Below, one piece after another: positions 22,951 through 34,341 of a DNA stretch of 64,000 nucleotides. Position 1 is the stretch's first letter; each line of letters begins with the position of its first letter. Below the pieces are notes generated by a model, which had not been told where the DNA came from, ran no database searches, and saw only the letters and a program-made list of their open reading frames with translations. The position numbers and the translations under genes were made by a program. This stretch comes from Archivesica marissinica (Eukaryota > Mollusca > Bivalvia > Venerida > Vesicomyidae). The stretch covers positions 15,809,802-15,873,801 of the forward strand of contig CM026390.1 of assembly GCA_014843695.1 (NCBI GenBank). The letters are read 5' to 3'.

Positions 22951-23538
22951 CACATAGCCTGGTACGTTCACATTAGCCTGGTACGTTCACATAGCCTGGT
23001 AGTTCACATTAGCCTGGTACGTTCACATAGCCTGGTAGTTCACATTAGCCTGGTACGTTCACATAGCCTGGTAGTTCACATAGCCTGGTACGTTCACATA
23101 GCCTGGTACGTTCACATTAGCCTGGTACGTTCACATAGCCTGGTACGTTCACATTAGCCTGGTAGTTCACATAGCCTGGTACGTTCACATAGCCTGGTAG
23201 TTCACATAGCCTGGTACGTTCACATAGCCTGGTAGTTCACATTAGCCTGGTACGTTCACATAGCCTGGTAGTTCACATTAGCCTGGTACGTTCACATAGC
23301 CTGGTACGTTCACATTAGCCTGGTACGTTCACATAGCCTGGTAGTTCACATTAGCCTGGTACGTTCACATAGCCTGGTACGTTCACATTAGCCTGGTACG
23401 TTCACATAGCCTGGTACGTTCACATTAGCCTGGTACGTTCACATAGCCTGGTAGTTCACATTAGCCTGGTACGTTCACATAGCCTGGTACGTTCACATTA
23501 GCCTGGTACGTTCACATAGCCTGGTACGTTCACATTAG
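22951..23538. repeat. 17-19 bp minisatellite (AGCCTGGTACGTTCACAT type)
   Basis: About 32 units in three length forms: AT-AGCCTGGTACGTTCAC, AT-AGCCTGGTAGTTCAC (2-bp shorter core) and ATT-AGCCTGGTACGTTCAC. The forms alternate in partly regular higher-order blocks. No coding frame survives the mixed lengths. Confidence 0.95.
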
Positions 23539-24204
23539 CATACTATCATCATCACCATTTAAAATTTGCATACAATAAACATGATGATCAGAAGAATCTT
23601 TTTCCCCCAACGTAATATGCATAATTATCTGCTTGATTGCAACCAAATCAGTAATCTTTATTGATTTATTTGCAAGTATTTTCATTTCCCAGATACCTTT
23701 TGTACATAATTTGCATAATACGTTGTTGCCTTTTATGTCATGTTGTTACTTTTCATTGTAGTCTGATAATTATACATAAATGATGTTGTTTGTTGTCTAT
23801 ATATTTATATTAATTAAAGTATTTTAATCTTCTTAGAAAACTCAGTCGCCCAAATATGTGAATAAATGAGATATTACAATCGATACAATACATGAGGCTC
23901 ATAATATTACTAAGTTAAACATAATTATACACATATATAACAATGGTGGAGGGCCAACATTTTACCCTCATTATTTGTGTGTACCATTTGTTTCATAGAT
24001 TATAACTGTTCTATTTCTAGACAATCTATCGTATTTATAAGTACAATATACATTGCCACATTCTGCGCATTATCCGAGATACATTTATTTACACATACCG
24101 GTATATTATAGACAGGTTTTCTTTATCTTCTAAGTATACATCTAATGAATTGACATATATTTATAAATTCAACTTTATTATTCGTATTCATTAGCTGCTA
24201 CATA
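23539..24204. other. No recognisable gene
   Basis: AT-rich, no feature supported. Confidence 0.35.
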
Positions 24205-25140
24205 ATCATTTATACTAAATTATTTCTATTTTAATATGTCCAGTCTTTTTGCATTTCTGAAGATTTCATTTTGTTACGCCGGCGTAACGTTTCAGAGACA
24301 TTCATTTTTACTAAATTATTTCTATTTTAATATGTCCAGTCTTTTTGCATTTCTGAAGATTTCATTTTGTTACGCCGGCGTAACGTTTCAGAAACAATCA
24401 TTTTTACTATATTATTTCTATTTTAATATATCCAATATTTAGCATTTCTGAAGATTTCATTTTGTTACGCCGGCCTAACGTTTCAGAGACAATCATTTTT
24501 ACTAAATTATTTCTATTTTAATATGTCCATTATTTAGCATTTCTGAAGATTTCATTTTGTTACGCAGGCGTAACGTTTCAGAGACATTCATTTTTACTAA
24601 ATTATTTCTATTTTAATATGTCCAGTGTTTTTGCATTTCTGAAGATTTCATTTTGTTTACGCCGGCGTAACGTTTCAGACACAATCAAATTCACTAAAAT
24701 TATTTCGATTTTAATATGTCCAATATTTAGCATTTCTGAAGATTTCATTTTGTTACGCCGGCGTAACGTTTCAGAGACATTCATTTTTACTAAATTATTT
24801 CTATTTTAATATGTCCAGTCTTTTTGCATTTCTGAAGATTTCATTTTGTTTACGCCGGCGTAACGTTTCAGACACAATCATTTTCACTAAAATTATTTCG
24901 ATTTTAATATGTCCAATATTTAGCATTTCTGAAGATTTAATTTTGATACGCCGGCGTAACGTTTCATAGAGCTAGTTATTTCTATTTCATGTAGCATCAT
25001 TTCTGTACATCTCATTTTGATACGCCGGTGTATCATTTGAGAAACAATGTTACTAGAATTATTTCTAATTTTCATGTCGATTCTCTCTTTTCACATTTCT
25101 GTATATTTCATTTTGATACGCCTGCGTATCATTTATGATA
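24205..25140. repeat. ~96-bp satellite with a palindromic core
   Basis: Ten units, each centred on GTTACGCCGGCGTAAC, a perfect 16-bp palindrome, within TTTCTGAAGATTTCATTTT and CGTTTCAGAGACA flanks. Cores start at 24273, 24369, 24464, 24559, 24655, 24752, 24848, 24945, 25019 and 25115. Units at the right end are more diverged and switch to GATACGC...GCGTATC, keeping the symmetry. It is GC-rich in otherwise AT-rich DNA. Confidence 0.92.
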
Positions 25141-25337
25141 CCTTGTTTGTCAAAATTATGCTAATCATCATGCATTTTCCTACAACATTTTCTCACTTTC
25201 ACCTGTTTTTTTGTGTTTTTTTTGTTTTTTAAGAAAATATATGAAAAATAACAGGGCATTTTAGATGCTCAAATGCCCAATATTGGCATTTTAATTGGGA
25301 ATGAATGGACATTCCCTTTTTAAAATGGACTGCGTTC

Positions 25338-26558
25338 TGTGTTCCCAATACACTGGTTACATGTTTTATATCATTCATAATAAGTAATATTTTAATAGTG
25401 TATGAGCAAGGACCGACAATGTTATATTTTATAATGTGTGCCTCTCTATGTATTCAGTGCAAGAAACTGATGCATGCATACATGTAGAATGTGACCCTCT
25501 TAATGTAGATTATTTGATTGAGGGTAGGTCACTTTTCCATGCCATAGAATAATGATCCCCTATATGTAGATTATCCGAGTGAAGGCAGGCCATACTTCCA
25601 TGCCATCGAATAATGTCCTCCTATGTTTACACAGTACGAGTGACGGCGGGTCACTTTTCCATGCCATAAAATAATAACCCCTATGTTTACACAGTACGAG
25701 TGACGGCGGGTCACTTTTCCATACGATAGAATAATGACCCCCTGATGTAAACTATATGAATGAGGAGGAGGTTACTTTTTCATGCCATAAAATAATGACC
25801 CCCTATGTTTATACAGTACGAGTAACGGTGGGTCACTTTTCCATACGATAGAATGACCCCTGTATGTAAACTATATGACTGAGGAGGAGGTCAGTTTTTC
25901 ATGCCATAGAATAATGACCCCCTCCCTGTATGTAAACAATATGCGATTTGGATGGTCACATTTACATGCCGTAGAATAATGCCCCCCCTATGTTTACACA
26001 GTATGAGTGAGGGATATCACTTTTAGCTGCCATAATAATGACCGCCCTGTATGTAAACTATATGAGTGTACACAGTACGAGTCAACGGGGGTCACTTTTC
26101 CATGCCATATAATAATCCCCTCCCTGTATGTAAACTATATGAGATGTTGTCTGGTCACCTTTACATGCCGTAGAATAATGACCCCCTTATATTTACACTA
26201 TACGAGTGAGGGGGGTCACTTTTCCATCCCGTAGAATAATGACCGCCTATATGTAAATTATATGAGTGAGGGGGTCACCATTCCTGACCATAGAATAATG
26301 TTAACTATATGAGATATGGCGGGTCACCTTTACATATAATAATGACCCCCCTGTATGTTAAATATATGAGTGAGGGGGTCACTTTTCCATACCATAGAAT
26401 AATGACACCCCTATGTTTACACAGTATGAGTGAGGGGGGTCACTTTTCCATGCCACAGAATAATGACCAATAATGTTGTCTGTTTTTACTCATAACAATA
26501 ATAAAATATTACCTATTATGAATTATATATAACATGTAGACAGATTATTGGGAACACA
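25338..26558. repeat. Degenerate ~60-bp tandem array bounded by inverted repeats
   Basis: From about 25490 to 26475, roughly 16 diverged units carry GTCACTTTTCCATGCCATAG, AATAATGACCCCC and ATGTTTACACAGTATGAG. The block is enclosed by TGTGTTCCCAATA (25338-25350) and its complement TATTGGGAACACA (26546-26558), which belong to dispersed repeat R2. It may be a transposon with an internal satellite; no target-site duplication was established. Confidence 0.75.
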
Positions 26559-26884
26559 GGACGTGTCACAGTTGATTGCAGTGCCAATAAGGTTGTATTG
26601 CTTTATTAACAAAATTAGATAGCTACGTCAGTTGTACACACACATTTTCTGGCAAGTTTAAGAGAAGAATTGCATAAATAAGACAATAATGGTTAGTACT
26701 GTGCTATTTTATGGTATTTATTTTCAGCTGCATGGTTTCAAATACCAATTAAGTTGGGTGTATGTCTTTTTTCATACATTAATTCAATATAATGTTATTA
26801 ATAATTGTTAATTTTATAGGTTATGCAATTATTAATACAATATATTGATAACATTGTTTGTGTAGGCTTTGGGGAAAGGGGGGT

Positions 26885-27310
26885 TCTATAAGGGGGGTCA
26901 ATATTCTATAATAGAATATGGACCATCGGGTCACTTTTTCCTATAGAATAATGACCCACGGGTCATTATTTTGGCGGGTCAATATTCTATATGACACCAT
27001 TTCTCTCGTTCTCGTTACAATTGACAGTGCTTTCCCATGTGTGTCTTATTGCCACAGTTGTTCCATTTCTGTTGTTACAATTGCAACATATGTTTCCCTC
27101 GTTACAAATGCAACATATTTCCTCATTGCTGTCCTTACAAGTGTCTCAGTTGTGTCATTTCTGTTGTTACAACGGCCACACCTTTCTTTACCGTTTCCCC
27201 GATACAATTGTCATCGTTTCCCCTTTTCTACCGAACGTAAAATTGCCACAATTTACCCAGTCTGTCGTTACAATTGATATAGCTTTCTAATTTCACTCGT
27301 TACAATGGTT
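26885..27310. repeat. Degenerate GGGTCAATATTCTAT units and TTACAATTG-rich tract
   Basis: Left part: three units of the dispersed ~60-bp motif (GGGTCAATATTCTAT, GGGTCATTATTTTGG). Right part (27000-27310): irregular repeats of CGTTACAATTG and GTTGTTACAA. The open frames here are low-complexity by-products. Confidence 0.55.
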
Positions 27311-27697
27311 ATCAATGAAATGTGCTCTCATCAGACACGACTGGATATATTATGTTCGACTGACTGCGAGCACGTATTTTCATGTTAGGTTTTGATATGC
27401 CACCTTTCTGTGAAATACGTACTCGTCCAATCAATAATAATAATAGATACACGCACATGAGTACCGACTAGTTGTTAAAGTGTTTTACCTATCCAATCTT
27501 CTGGCATGTCCTGTATGTGTGCATGCCGTTCTTCAGACTCTCTAATGCTTGCTGGGTACTCATCGAAGTCCTGTAATACAAAGGATATACACGTAATATA
27601 TGTGTACATATATGTATCTATCATTTATAGGTCAGGAATAGGTTATCTCCAGAATTGGAATGGTATCATACATGAAATACTTGCCCATAGAGAGGAG

Positions 27698-27905
27698 AGG
27701 GGTACCATGGCCGAGTGAGTAAGGTCGTTGTAGGTTCGAGTCCCACTGAGAAATTTTCAGCTGGTTTGCAGAATGTCTTAGGTTCTACCCAGGTGTCCAC
27801 TCGTGTGTGAAATACTGCTCGAAGGGTAACCGGGATCTTCCTCCACCAATAATAGATACAGAATCGCCATCTGACCTAAGCTATCGGTGCGATTCGAACC
27901 CATAA
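27698..27905 (+). mobile_element. SINE family E (Ser/Leu-like head)
   Basis: Head GGTACCATGGCCGAGTGAGT resembles class II tRNA, the anticodon and variable arms are deleted, and B box AGGTTCGAGTCCC follows. The body has TGAAATACTGCTCGAAGGG, CGGGATCTTCCTCCACCAAT. Reverse-strand relatives are at 35465-35690 and 40650-40730. Confidence 0.7.
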
Positions 27906-28258
27906 ACACATACACAAAATTAACAATTGTATCAGCATTTGCTTGGTTAAAGTTCTTTTGAGATACCAAACGGTGTTCAGTAATCTAGCAATTCATTAGT
28001 GTCTAATTTCTCTAAAAATATGTTTCGTTTATATATATCCATAATTTAACCTCCTTTGAATTATTTTGGTTATTGTTATATGACTGTGCAACATGCCTGA
28101 AAATCAACTTTGAACTGTAATGGATTATGCGCGTCAGAGAATAAACTACAACCTTCTAAAACGTTCAATCCATATACATATTCAAACAAAGATGAAGTGC
28201 ACATGATATAATCAACCGTGCTAGCACTTTACATGTAGCATGTCCCTGAAAGTCTACC

Positions 28259-28264
28259 TTTATT
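28259..28264 (-). promoter_or_regulatory. Poly(A) signal AATAAA
   Basis: On the minus strand AATAAA lies about 50 bp beyond the stop codon at 28313-28315. This supports the minisatellite exon as the terminal exon. Confidence 0.55.
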
Positions 28265-28312
28265 CTTCCATTTAACAAATAAAGACCGCTGCATTGTAAA
28301 CACTTTATAAAC

Positions 28313-29232
28313 TTATACCCGTACGTATTCTATGCCGTCATCATCTTCTGTCTGTATATCGTCTCGATCTACGTATTCTATGTGGGCGTCATCTACGGTC
28401 TGTATATCGTCTCGATCTACGTATTCTATGTGGGCGTCATCTACGGTCTGTATATCGTCTCGATCTATGTGGGCGTCATCTTCGGTCTGTATATCGTCTC
28501 GATCTACGTATTCTATGTGGGCGTCATCCTCGGTCTGTATGTCGGCTCGATCTACGTATGCTATGCCGTCATCATCTTCGGTCTGTATATCGTCTCGCTC
28601 TACGTATTCTCTGCCGTCATCATCTTCGGTCTGTATATCGCCTCGATCTACGTATTCTATGTGGGCGTCATCTTCGGTCTGTATATCGTCTCGATCTATG
28701 TGGGCGTCATCTACGATCTGTATGTCGGCTCGATCTACGTATTCTATGTGGGCGTCAGCTTCGGTCTGTATATCGTCTCGATCTATGTGGGCGTCATCTA
28801 CGATCTGTATGTCGGCTCGATCTATGTGGGCGTCATCTACGATCTGTATATCGTCTCGATCTATGTGGGCGTCATCTACGATATGTATGTCGGCTCGATC
28901 AACGTATTCTATGTGTGCGTCAGCTTCGGTCTGTATATCGTCTCGATCTATGTGGGCGTCATCTTCGGTCTGTATGTCGTCTCGATCTACGTATTCTATG
29001 TGGGCGTCATCTTCGGTCTGTATATCGTCTCGATCTATGTGGGCGTCATCTTCGGTCTGTATATCGCCTCGATCTACGTATTATATGTGGGCGTCATCTT
29101 CGGTCTGTATATCGTCTCGATCTACGTATTCCATGTGGGCGTCATCTTCGGTCTGTTGACTGTTATGTTGTAGACGATGATCTGTATATTCTTCATTGTC
29201 CTCAAAGCTGTCGGAGCTGGACTGGTCAGTGT
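28313..29232 (-). CDS. Terminal exon: acidic tail made of in-frame 13/16-residue repeats, with one nonsense unit
   Basis: On the minus strand a splice acceptor (TTCATAAAAG, then ACACTG) opens a phase-1 frame that fits the donor of the exon at 30041-30286. After about 25 residues rich in S, D, E and Q the exon becomes a minisatellite of roughly 19 units. Long units encode TEDDAHIEYVDRDDIQ (48 bp) and short units lack the EYV part (39 bp). Both lengths are multiples of three and the frame stays open from 29232 to a stop at 28313-28315, except for TAA at 29081-29083, where a GAA (Glu) codon of the unit has changed to TAA. The protein would end there after about 49 codons of this exon, or the stop is a decay or assembly lesion. 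An acidic disordered tail is my reading; no known domain is recognised. The plus-strand frames over the same region are shadows. Confidence 0.62.
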
Positions 29233-30040
29233 CTTTTATGAAAGTAATATGATATGCAACTGCTTAGCTGACTATATAGATATTACTAGTATTTATATTG
29301 CGATCTTTCCTTATAAATGCAAATATAACAGCTGCACACAACGATGAAAACAAATCACCACGTCGAGCACATAATCTATGTTAGGGCCAGAGAGAGATAG
29401 TCAATCTAATGAAGTAGATATTTTGTGATTGTCTGTTAATACAACCTCTACCGTAATATAATTATTCATTTGAAATGCAACACGCATAATTATATCATGC
29501 ACTCGTGTTGCAGAAATGCATGTGAAATGAATTAGTCCTGTAATCCATATATACAGTGAACGCTAGGATAAAACAAATAAAATCATACATTGACTAATGT
29601 ATCAATAAGCCATATCAATATACAGGTGCATGTACATGATCGTATGCACACATGTATGCGATTATGATATTACACTTTTCGTATTCAACAGTGATTGTAT
29701 AATAAAGGTACATGTCAATCAGACCCTCATAGCATTGTAATCACATGTGTATCTTTCCGAGCATGCCAGTTAATGTTTGCAGTTTCCTAGAATAAAATTA
29801 TAATTGACATAATACATAATATAATAAATATATCACTCTAGTTAATAGAAATTGAAGATGCAAGTGCAGGAACTTCCCTAAAATACATTTCTGCTTTGCA
29901 AACTATGGGATTGTATACATACATTGTAATCTATTTTCCCAAATTGACATAAGTATTTTGTGACAAATTATGACACATTATTTCAAAGCAACTGCAACTT
30001 CCAGTGTTCAGTCAGACTTAACGTTATTAGGGATTCTTAC
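29233..30040. other. Probable intron of the minus-strand HEPN locus
   Basis: Lies between a donor at 30040 (ACTG|GTAAGA) and an acceptor at 29233. AT-rich, with no SINE or repeat recognised. Confidence 0.5.
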
Positions 30041-30286
30041 CAGTATTGTCAAATACACTTTGTAAATCCGTCATATCTGCCTGAATGTTCAGACTTATGG
30101 TGTCCCCTAAGTGTTTCGACAGAGATGCTGCAATGGCATGTGCGCTGTTTGTTATTGTACCACTCTTGAAGAATGAGCGTAACTCCATCATACCAGCTGG
30201 CGAGGAGACTGTAATTGGGAGGGTGATACCGAGTTGATCTTGCTGTGGACATTCAGCGGCTATCAAAGAGGATATAGCATATTGTA
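30041..30286 (-). CDS. Exon: second copy of a small alpha/beta domain (HEPN locus)
   Basis: An 82-codon symmetric phase-1 exon. The donor ACTG|GTAAGA is strong. The acceptor must be the second of two nearby AGs (TAG-GAAG|TACAA), because using the first puts a stop in frame. The peptide, with ITLPITVSSPAGMMELRSFF near its middle and ADMTDLQSVFDN at its end, aligns with the exon at 30993-31385: a beta-strand, an SSPA turn, a helix, a weaker strand and a final helix ending at the splice site. I read it as a duplicated module like those found after DZIP3-type HEPN domains in molluscs; a TRADD-N-like fold is possible but not shown. Lies between exon 30993-31385 and the terminal repeat exon. Confidence 0.6.
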
Positions 30287-30992
30287 CTTCCTACATTGAC
30301 AAAAGAAAGAACGTGTCGGTTCTTGTGTTGTTTATCGTGTTTTCTAAACGTCTATTCTAATATCTAAATGGTTTTCTAGCCCATTCTGTTTTGAATTGAC
30401 AGTGTACAACAGCAATAGCTCTTTTTATTTATCAATTTGCAAATAACAACCTGAGATAATGTCACCTAGATACGTAGGTGTTCAATATTACCAATCAATT
30501 GTGGCACAGTATGTACGGCTTTGAATGGAGGTCTTGCCACAATTATAATATCAAACAGAGCATTAGGGTATTTGACTCCTTACGTATGATAGTTTTGTCA
30601 GTCAACCTTACCACCTGGATTTAAATGAACCTACGTTTATCATCGTATTACGGTTTATCATCGTAATACCGTGTCTGAACAACTATTGTAGTACTATAGT
30701 AGCCCATATATTACAAGCCCACAAGTTGTGTAATCAATGTACCAAAATGGTTATTTCCAAATACTACCTTAGATTAGTGTTCGCTATTTTTCAATGTAAC
30801 GGCCCAAATAATATCAAATGCATTGTAGAATTGTATTTTGATTTCCTTTTGTATCATATTTGGGGTTTTAAAGGAGTAAAAGGGTAGTATTTGTGTCATA
30901 AAGATAACCTTATGAGTTACAAGTGTAAGAATCATCATGATGGTAAATTGTCCAGCTAACTTCTACCTCAATTGGAATTGAAACAAACTTAC

Positions 30993-31385
30993 GACTGTCG
31001 CTGAGTAGTTCATGAAGTGATTCCAATGTTAGGTTTGCATGCATAGAAAATACGGTATCGATATTGTAACCCATTTCCTTCGATATATTGCCAAGCATTC
31101 CTTTAAAGCCACAACTCTCAAAATAGTTGATCAGATCCAACAAATCAGCGGGCGAAGAGCAGGCTATTTGCAAACGAATACACATCTGCGTGATGCTGAC
31201 ATTTTTAACGTGTCTCTGCTTTCTAATTTCTTCAAGGATGTTGTCCAATTCTCTTCTTACTTCTTGAAAATCAGTAGTGGTGTCAGATCCGTTGATGGCT
31301 TCAGAACAAACTTGAGTCAGAATTGTTTCTGCCAATTCAGTTTTCTCTTCATCATTTCCAAGTGTTATCATTTTCAGCTCTAGTA
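30993..31385 (-). CDS. Exon: first copy of the small alpha/beta domain (HEPN locus)
   Basis: A 131-codon symmetric phase-1 exon with excellent splice sites: acceptor TTGTTTTTTTCAG|TACTAG and donor AGTC|GTAAGT. The first half is helical and charged (ELDNILEEIRKQRHVKN), perhaps a linker or coiled coil. The second half has the IRLQIACSSPADLLDLINYF pattern and ends in LTLESLHELLSDS, alignable with the next exon. The preceding exon (34342-34931) ends in phase 1, so the junction codon is G|TA (Val). Function is unknown; adaptor or oligomerisation modules are the usual partners of HEPN in animal immune proteins (inference). Confidence 0.65.
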
Positions 31386-32938
31386 CTGAAAAAAACAATA
31401 CTATTGTGTATTAGTAAGATTTGTCTAGTATTTATTTGACCTACCCGCTAACGGCAATTCACCAACAATAAAGCGGATATTTGTTTGTTTCAGTGTATGG
31501 GCGAAGCGAATTATATTTTGCAGAATTAACAGTATCACGCATCGCGTAACAACGAGTGATAATGATTATTTACTGTGTTCATGAGCTGGTGAACTAGTAG
31601 TGGTCTGGATACGAAATATGGTAACACTTTTGATTTGCCATCCTGTTCAAAGGGCAATCAATCAGCTAAACTCATCCAAACTGGATTCCAGTGACGTATC
31701 GCGGACACGATTTGTTGTGTCAAGATGTTGAACGGACAGTAAATACAATAATAATAGTCAAACCGGAAAATGATACACACAACGATACATCATATTAATG
31801 CTTCATGTGAAGAAATGTGAGCAATCAACAAGGAATTATGAAGATGAAGGGACTACATGATCTGCATTGGCAACAAGCTCAAACGACCATAAATCCACAA
31901 AACATCTCTCTCGTAAATCTCTTAATAATTATTAAATATGAAATATAAACAAACAAACCCGTGCATCGAACATTTCAAACGATATTTGGAAATAAGTATT
32001 AGATTAGAAAAGGAAATTGCAGTACTGAACAACAAATACGACAAGCATAATTTCATATGGAGTCACGTCCAATTAAGAAAATAAATACAGATTACCCTTG
32101 GTTTCATACCGTAATCCGCCAACCAGAATAGATAATAACAAAAACGAGTACACATCTTACTGATGTTTCCTGTTATGAATAGTGGCAAACCAACATGGGG
32201 GTTTTTTGGAGATAAATGGCAGGCAAGGTGTCTGCTGTAAGAATGTTCAAAGAGCCATAAATCAGCTATGAGTTACCCAACCGCAACAAAACTAATTTAA
32301 CATGAACTGGATTACAAAATGCACAACATATTGGTGAGATATAGCGCGGAAAATCGCTGTGTTTGAAACTATTCAAATTGATAAAACTCCGATAAAGAGC
32401 ACCATCCAACCGAACAGGATTATAGTAACTATTTGCAAATAGATAGTATTCTGCCGTTTTATGCCAAGCTTGTTGGGAAACCAACAAGGTGATTTGGACA
32501 TTAAAACAAATTTTACTTAATATTTTTACTTGATTATTTAGAATAGAAATACCGAAAAATAATAGAGTTACCATGTTCGTTCTTGAAATATATTCCATGA
32601 GTTATCATTTGTTGCAGATGGTCTTTAGTTTTTTTTAATGTCTCTGAAATATAAGAAATATGTTTCAACATCAAAGAAATCGTTGAATTGGACAACAGAG
32701 AATTAATTTATTCGACAACAATATACTTACCAATATATAATTGGGTTGTTTTATTTTGTTGTTCTACAAAATGCAAGTTTAACGGTAGCACAATATAATA
32801 TTGAACGTATTGAACGTAACTTTAAAGTGAGCGTAATCAGTATTTGTTTATTTGTTTTTTCATATTGCGACTATCCACGAAATAGTCCATTCTAACATGA
32901 CTCAATAATGCTATTAGCGATTAAATGTTGGTATAGGC
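31386..32938. other. Intronic sequence of the HEPN locus, nothing recognised
   Basis: Left part of the intron between the exons ending at 34342 and starting at 31385. A 110-codon minus-strand frame at 32266-32598 has no domain signature and no supported splice sites. Confidence 0.4.
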
Positions 32939-33004
32939 ATTCGCGCCAACGAGAGTGATTTATTTAAGTTGTTAAAGTTTGTTTCGCAATCGTTGTAAAT
33001 AAAC
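32939..33004 (+). mobile_element. SINE family B/C 3' tail fragment
   Basis: GCGCCAACGAGAGTGATTTA and TTTCGCAATCGTTGTAAATA blocks only, 5' truncated, inside the intron. Confidence 0.65.
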
Positions 33005-33255
33005 TATTATACATGCTTAATCACAAATATTTAAAGGAGAGGACAATCATAAGCTATACAGCTTTCTGTCCAATTCCTTATATCAGTTGTTGTAAATAAT
33101 CATGTATTGACAGAATATAAATATGTTTAAACTAATCACAATTATAGCTAAGGCTAGTGTTATTTACAATCTGCTATATTATTGAAAAATATCGATTTAA
33201 AACAAGTGACAATTGTGAGAAAATAGCTCATGAAACTTATGTGAAGTTATTAAAA

Positions 33256-33981
33256 TCATGACTGATAACACTGGAAATAACGAAAACGTTGATGGCAGGT
33301 CAGTAAATCAAACTGGCGTCCCAGGACACTTGTCTTCGTGGGAGTGGTTGACGTTAGTGATGAATTAAATGAAAATACAGAAAGCGGTTTAGTATTTGAA
33401 TGCCAACTATATTTCTTAGTTAAAGGGTTTGTTGTTCGCCAATTATCTTGAAGGTCATTGTTTTCAATTATTATATTTAACTGCTGTGAGTTTTGTTTAT
33501 TTGTATCTAGTCTTCCATATAGTTTATCTAAGTCAACATTTAGCACATTAAAGTCTCCGCCAATTATTAGTGTTCCACTGTTATTATATGTTATTACTTT
33601 TCCTAATATATCAAAGAATTCTTTATCTTCATTATTTGGTCCATAAACATAACAATTTAGCAAAACGTAAGAATTATCCGATATTTCTAATTTTAATAGC
33701 TGAAAACGGCCTTTAACTATTTCTTTATAATCTGTGATTTTATATGACCTATCACAGTTGATAAAAATACCAATACCTTTGCTATTACTACTATCTCCAC
33801 TTATATATATATCATTGTGCCACTCTCTTTTCCAAGTTTCGATATCAGTATTCTCTTTACAGTGCAACTCTTGCAGAAGACATATTGTGCACCGTTTATC
33901 TTTCAGGTATTCAAAAACTTTGATACGTTTTTCTCTGGATGCCATTCCTTTTACATTAAATGTACATAAATGTATTGTCAT
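33256..33981 (-). mobile_element. LINE ORF2 N-terminal endonuclease fragment
   Basis: An open frame of 241 codons begins with the exonuclease-endonuclease-phosphatase fold. CTFNVKGM is the first strand, LLQELHCKE holds the catalytic Glu, KGIGIFIN follows, YVYGPNN holds the Asn-containing loop, GGDFNVL is the catalytic D-x-N motif, and YSWHSNTKPL precedes the expected SDH region. Identifiable similarity stops near 33390; the remaining frame is unrelated, so the SDH motif and the whole reverse transcriptase are missing. The style resembles L1/Tx1-like endonucleases. It is inserted in an intron in the same orientation as the gene. Retaining the 5' part and losing the 3' part is unusual for a LINE copy. 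Confidence 0.82.
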
Positions 33982-33993
33982 AATGTTTAAGAT

Positions 33994-34150
33994 AAGAGAT
34001 TAGTCATTTTAGATTTTTGGAGGATAGTGCATGATACAGAGAGAGACCCATTCCAGAGTATCCTCTGGTAAAGCACCGACACGAGACCTCGGTTTAACGT
34101 CCCATCTGAAATATTGTTAATTTTATTAGGGTCAGACGGGGGATCGAACC
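33994..34150 (-). mobile_element. SINE family A, fused to the LINE fragment
   Basis: Reverse-strand family A from the B-box region (GGGGGATCGAACC, 34138-34150) through CACCGACACGAGACCTCGG to AAGAGATTAGTCATTTTAG at 33994. The last third, including the tail, is missing. The sequence joins, 12 bp further on, the start codon of the LINE endonuclease frame. Confidence 0.75.
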
Positions 34151-34341
34151 AGGAAAATTGAAAATAGTTTGTAACATATATACATGTAGTATCATACATA
34201 TACATTGCATTTGAATGTATGCGTGTTGTATTAATACATGTATGTATTATCTTGTAAATATTTGTAAATAATGAACCTAATAAATTTGATATATAGATGT
34301 ATTCAGTTCATTATCTTTATACGAGCAAATTACAAACATAC

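Noticed and set aside
24273..25130. Regularly spaced palindromes resembling a CRISPR array
   Set aside because: The whole ~96-bp unit is repeated, including the parts between palindromes, in a eukaryotic setting. There are no unique spacers.
26918..27290. Overlapping plus-strand frames rich in Ser, Phe and Cys
   Set aside because: Three frames are open over the same low-complexity TTACAATTG-rich tract, so this is compositional.
28332..29241. Three plus-strand frames of 227-275 codons
   Set aside because: Shadows of the minus-strand coding minisatellite. The minus frame links to a splice acceptor, a matching phase and a poly(A) signal; the plus frames link to nothing.
32266..32598. 110-codon minus-strand frame inside the HEPN intron
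   Set aside because: No domain signature, no matching splice phase, ordinary AT-rich composition.
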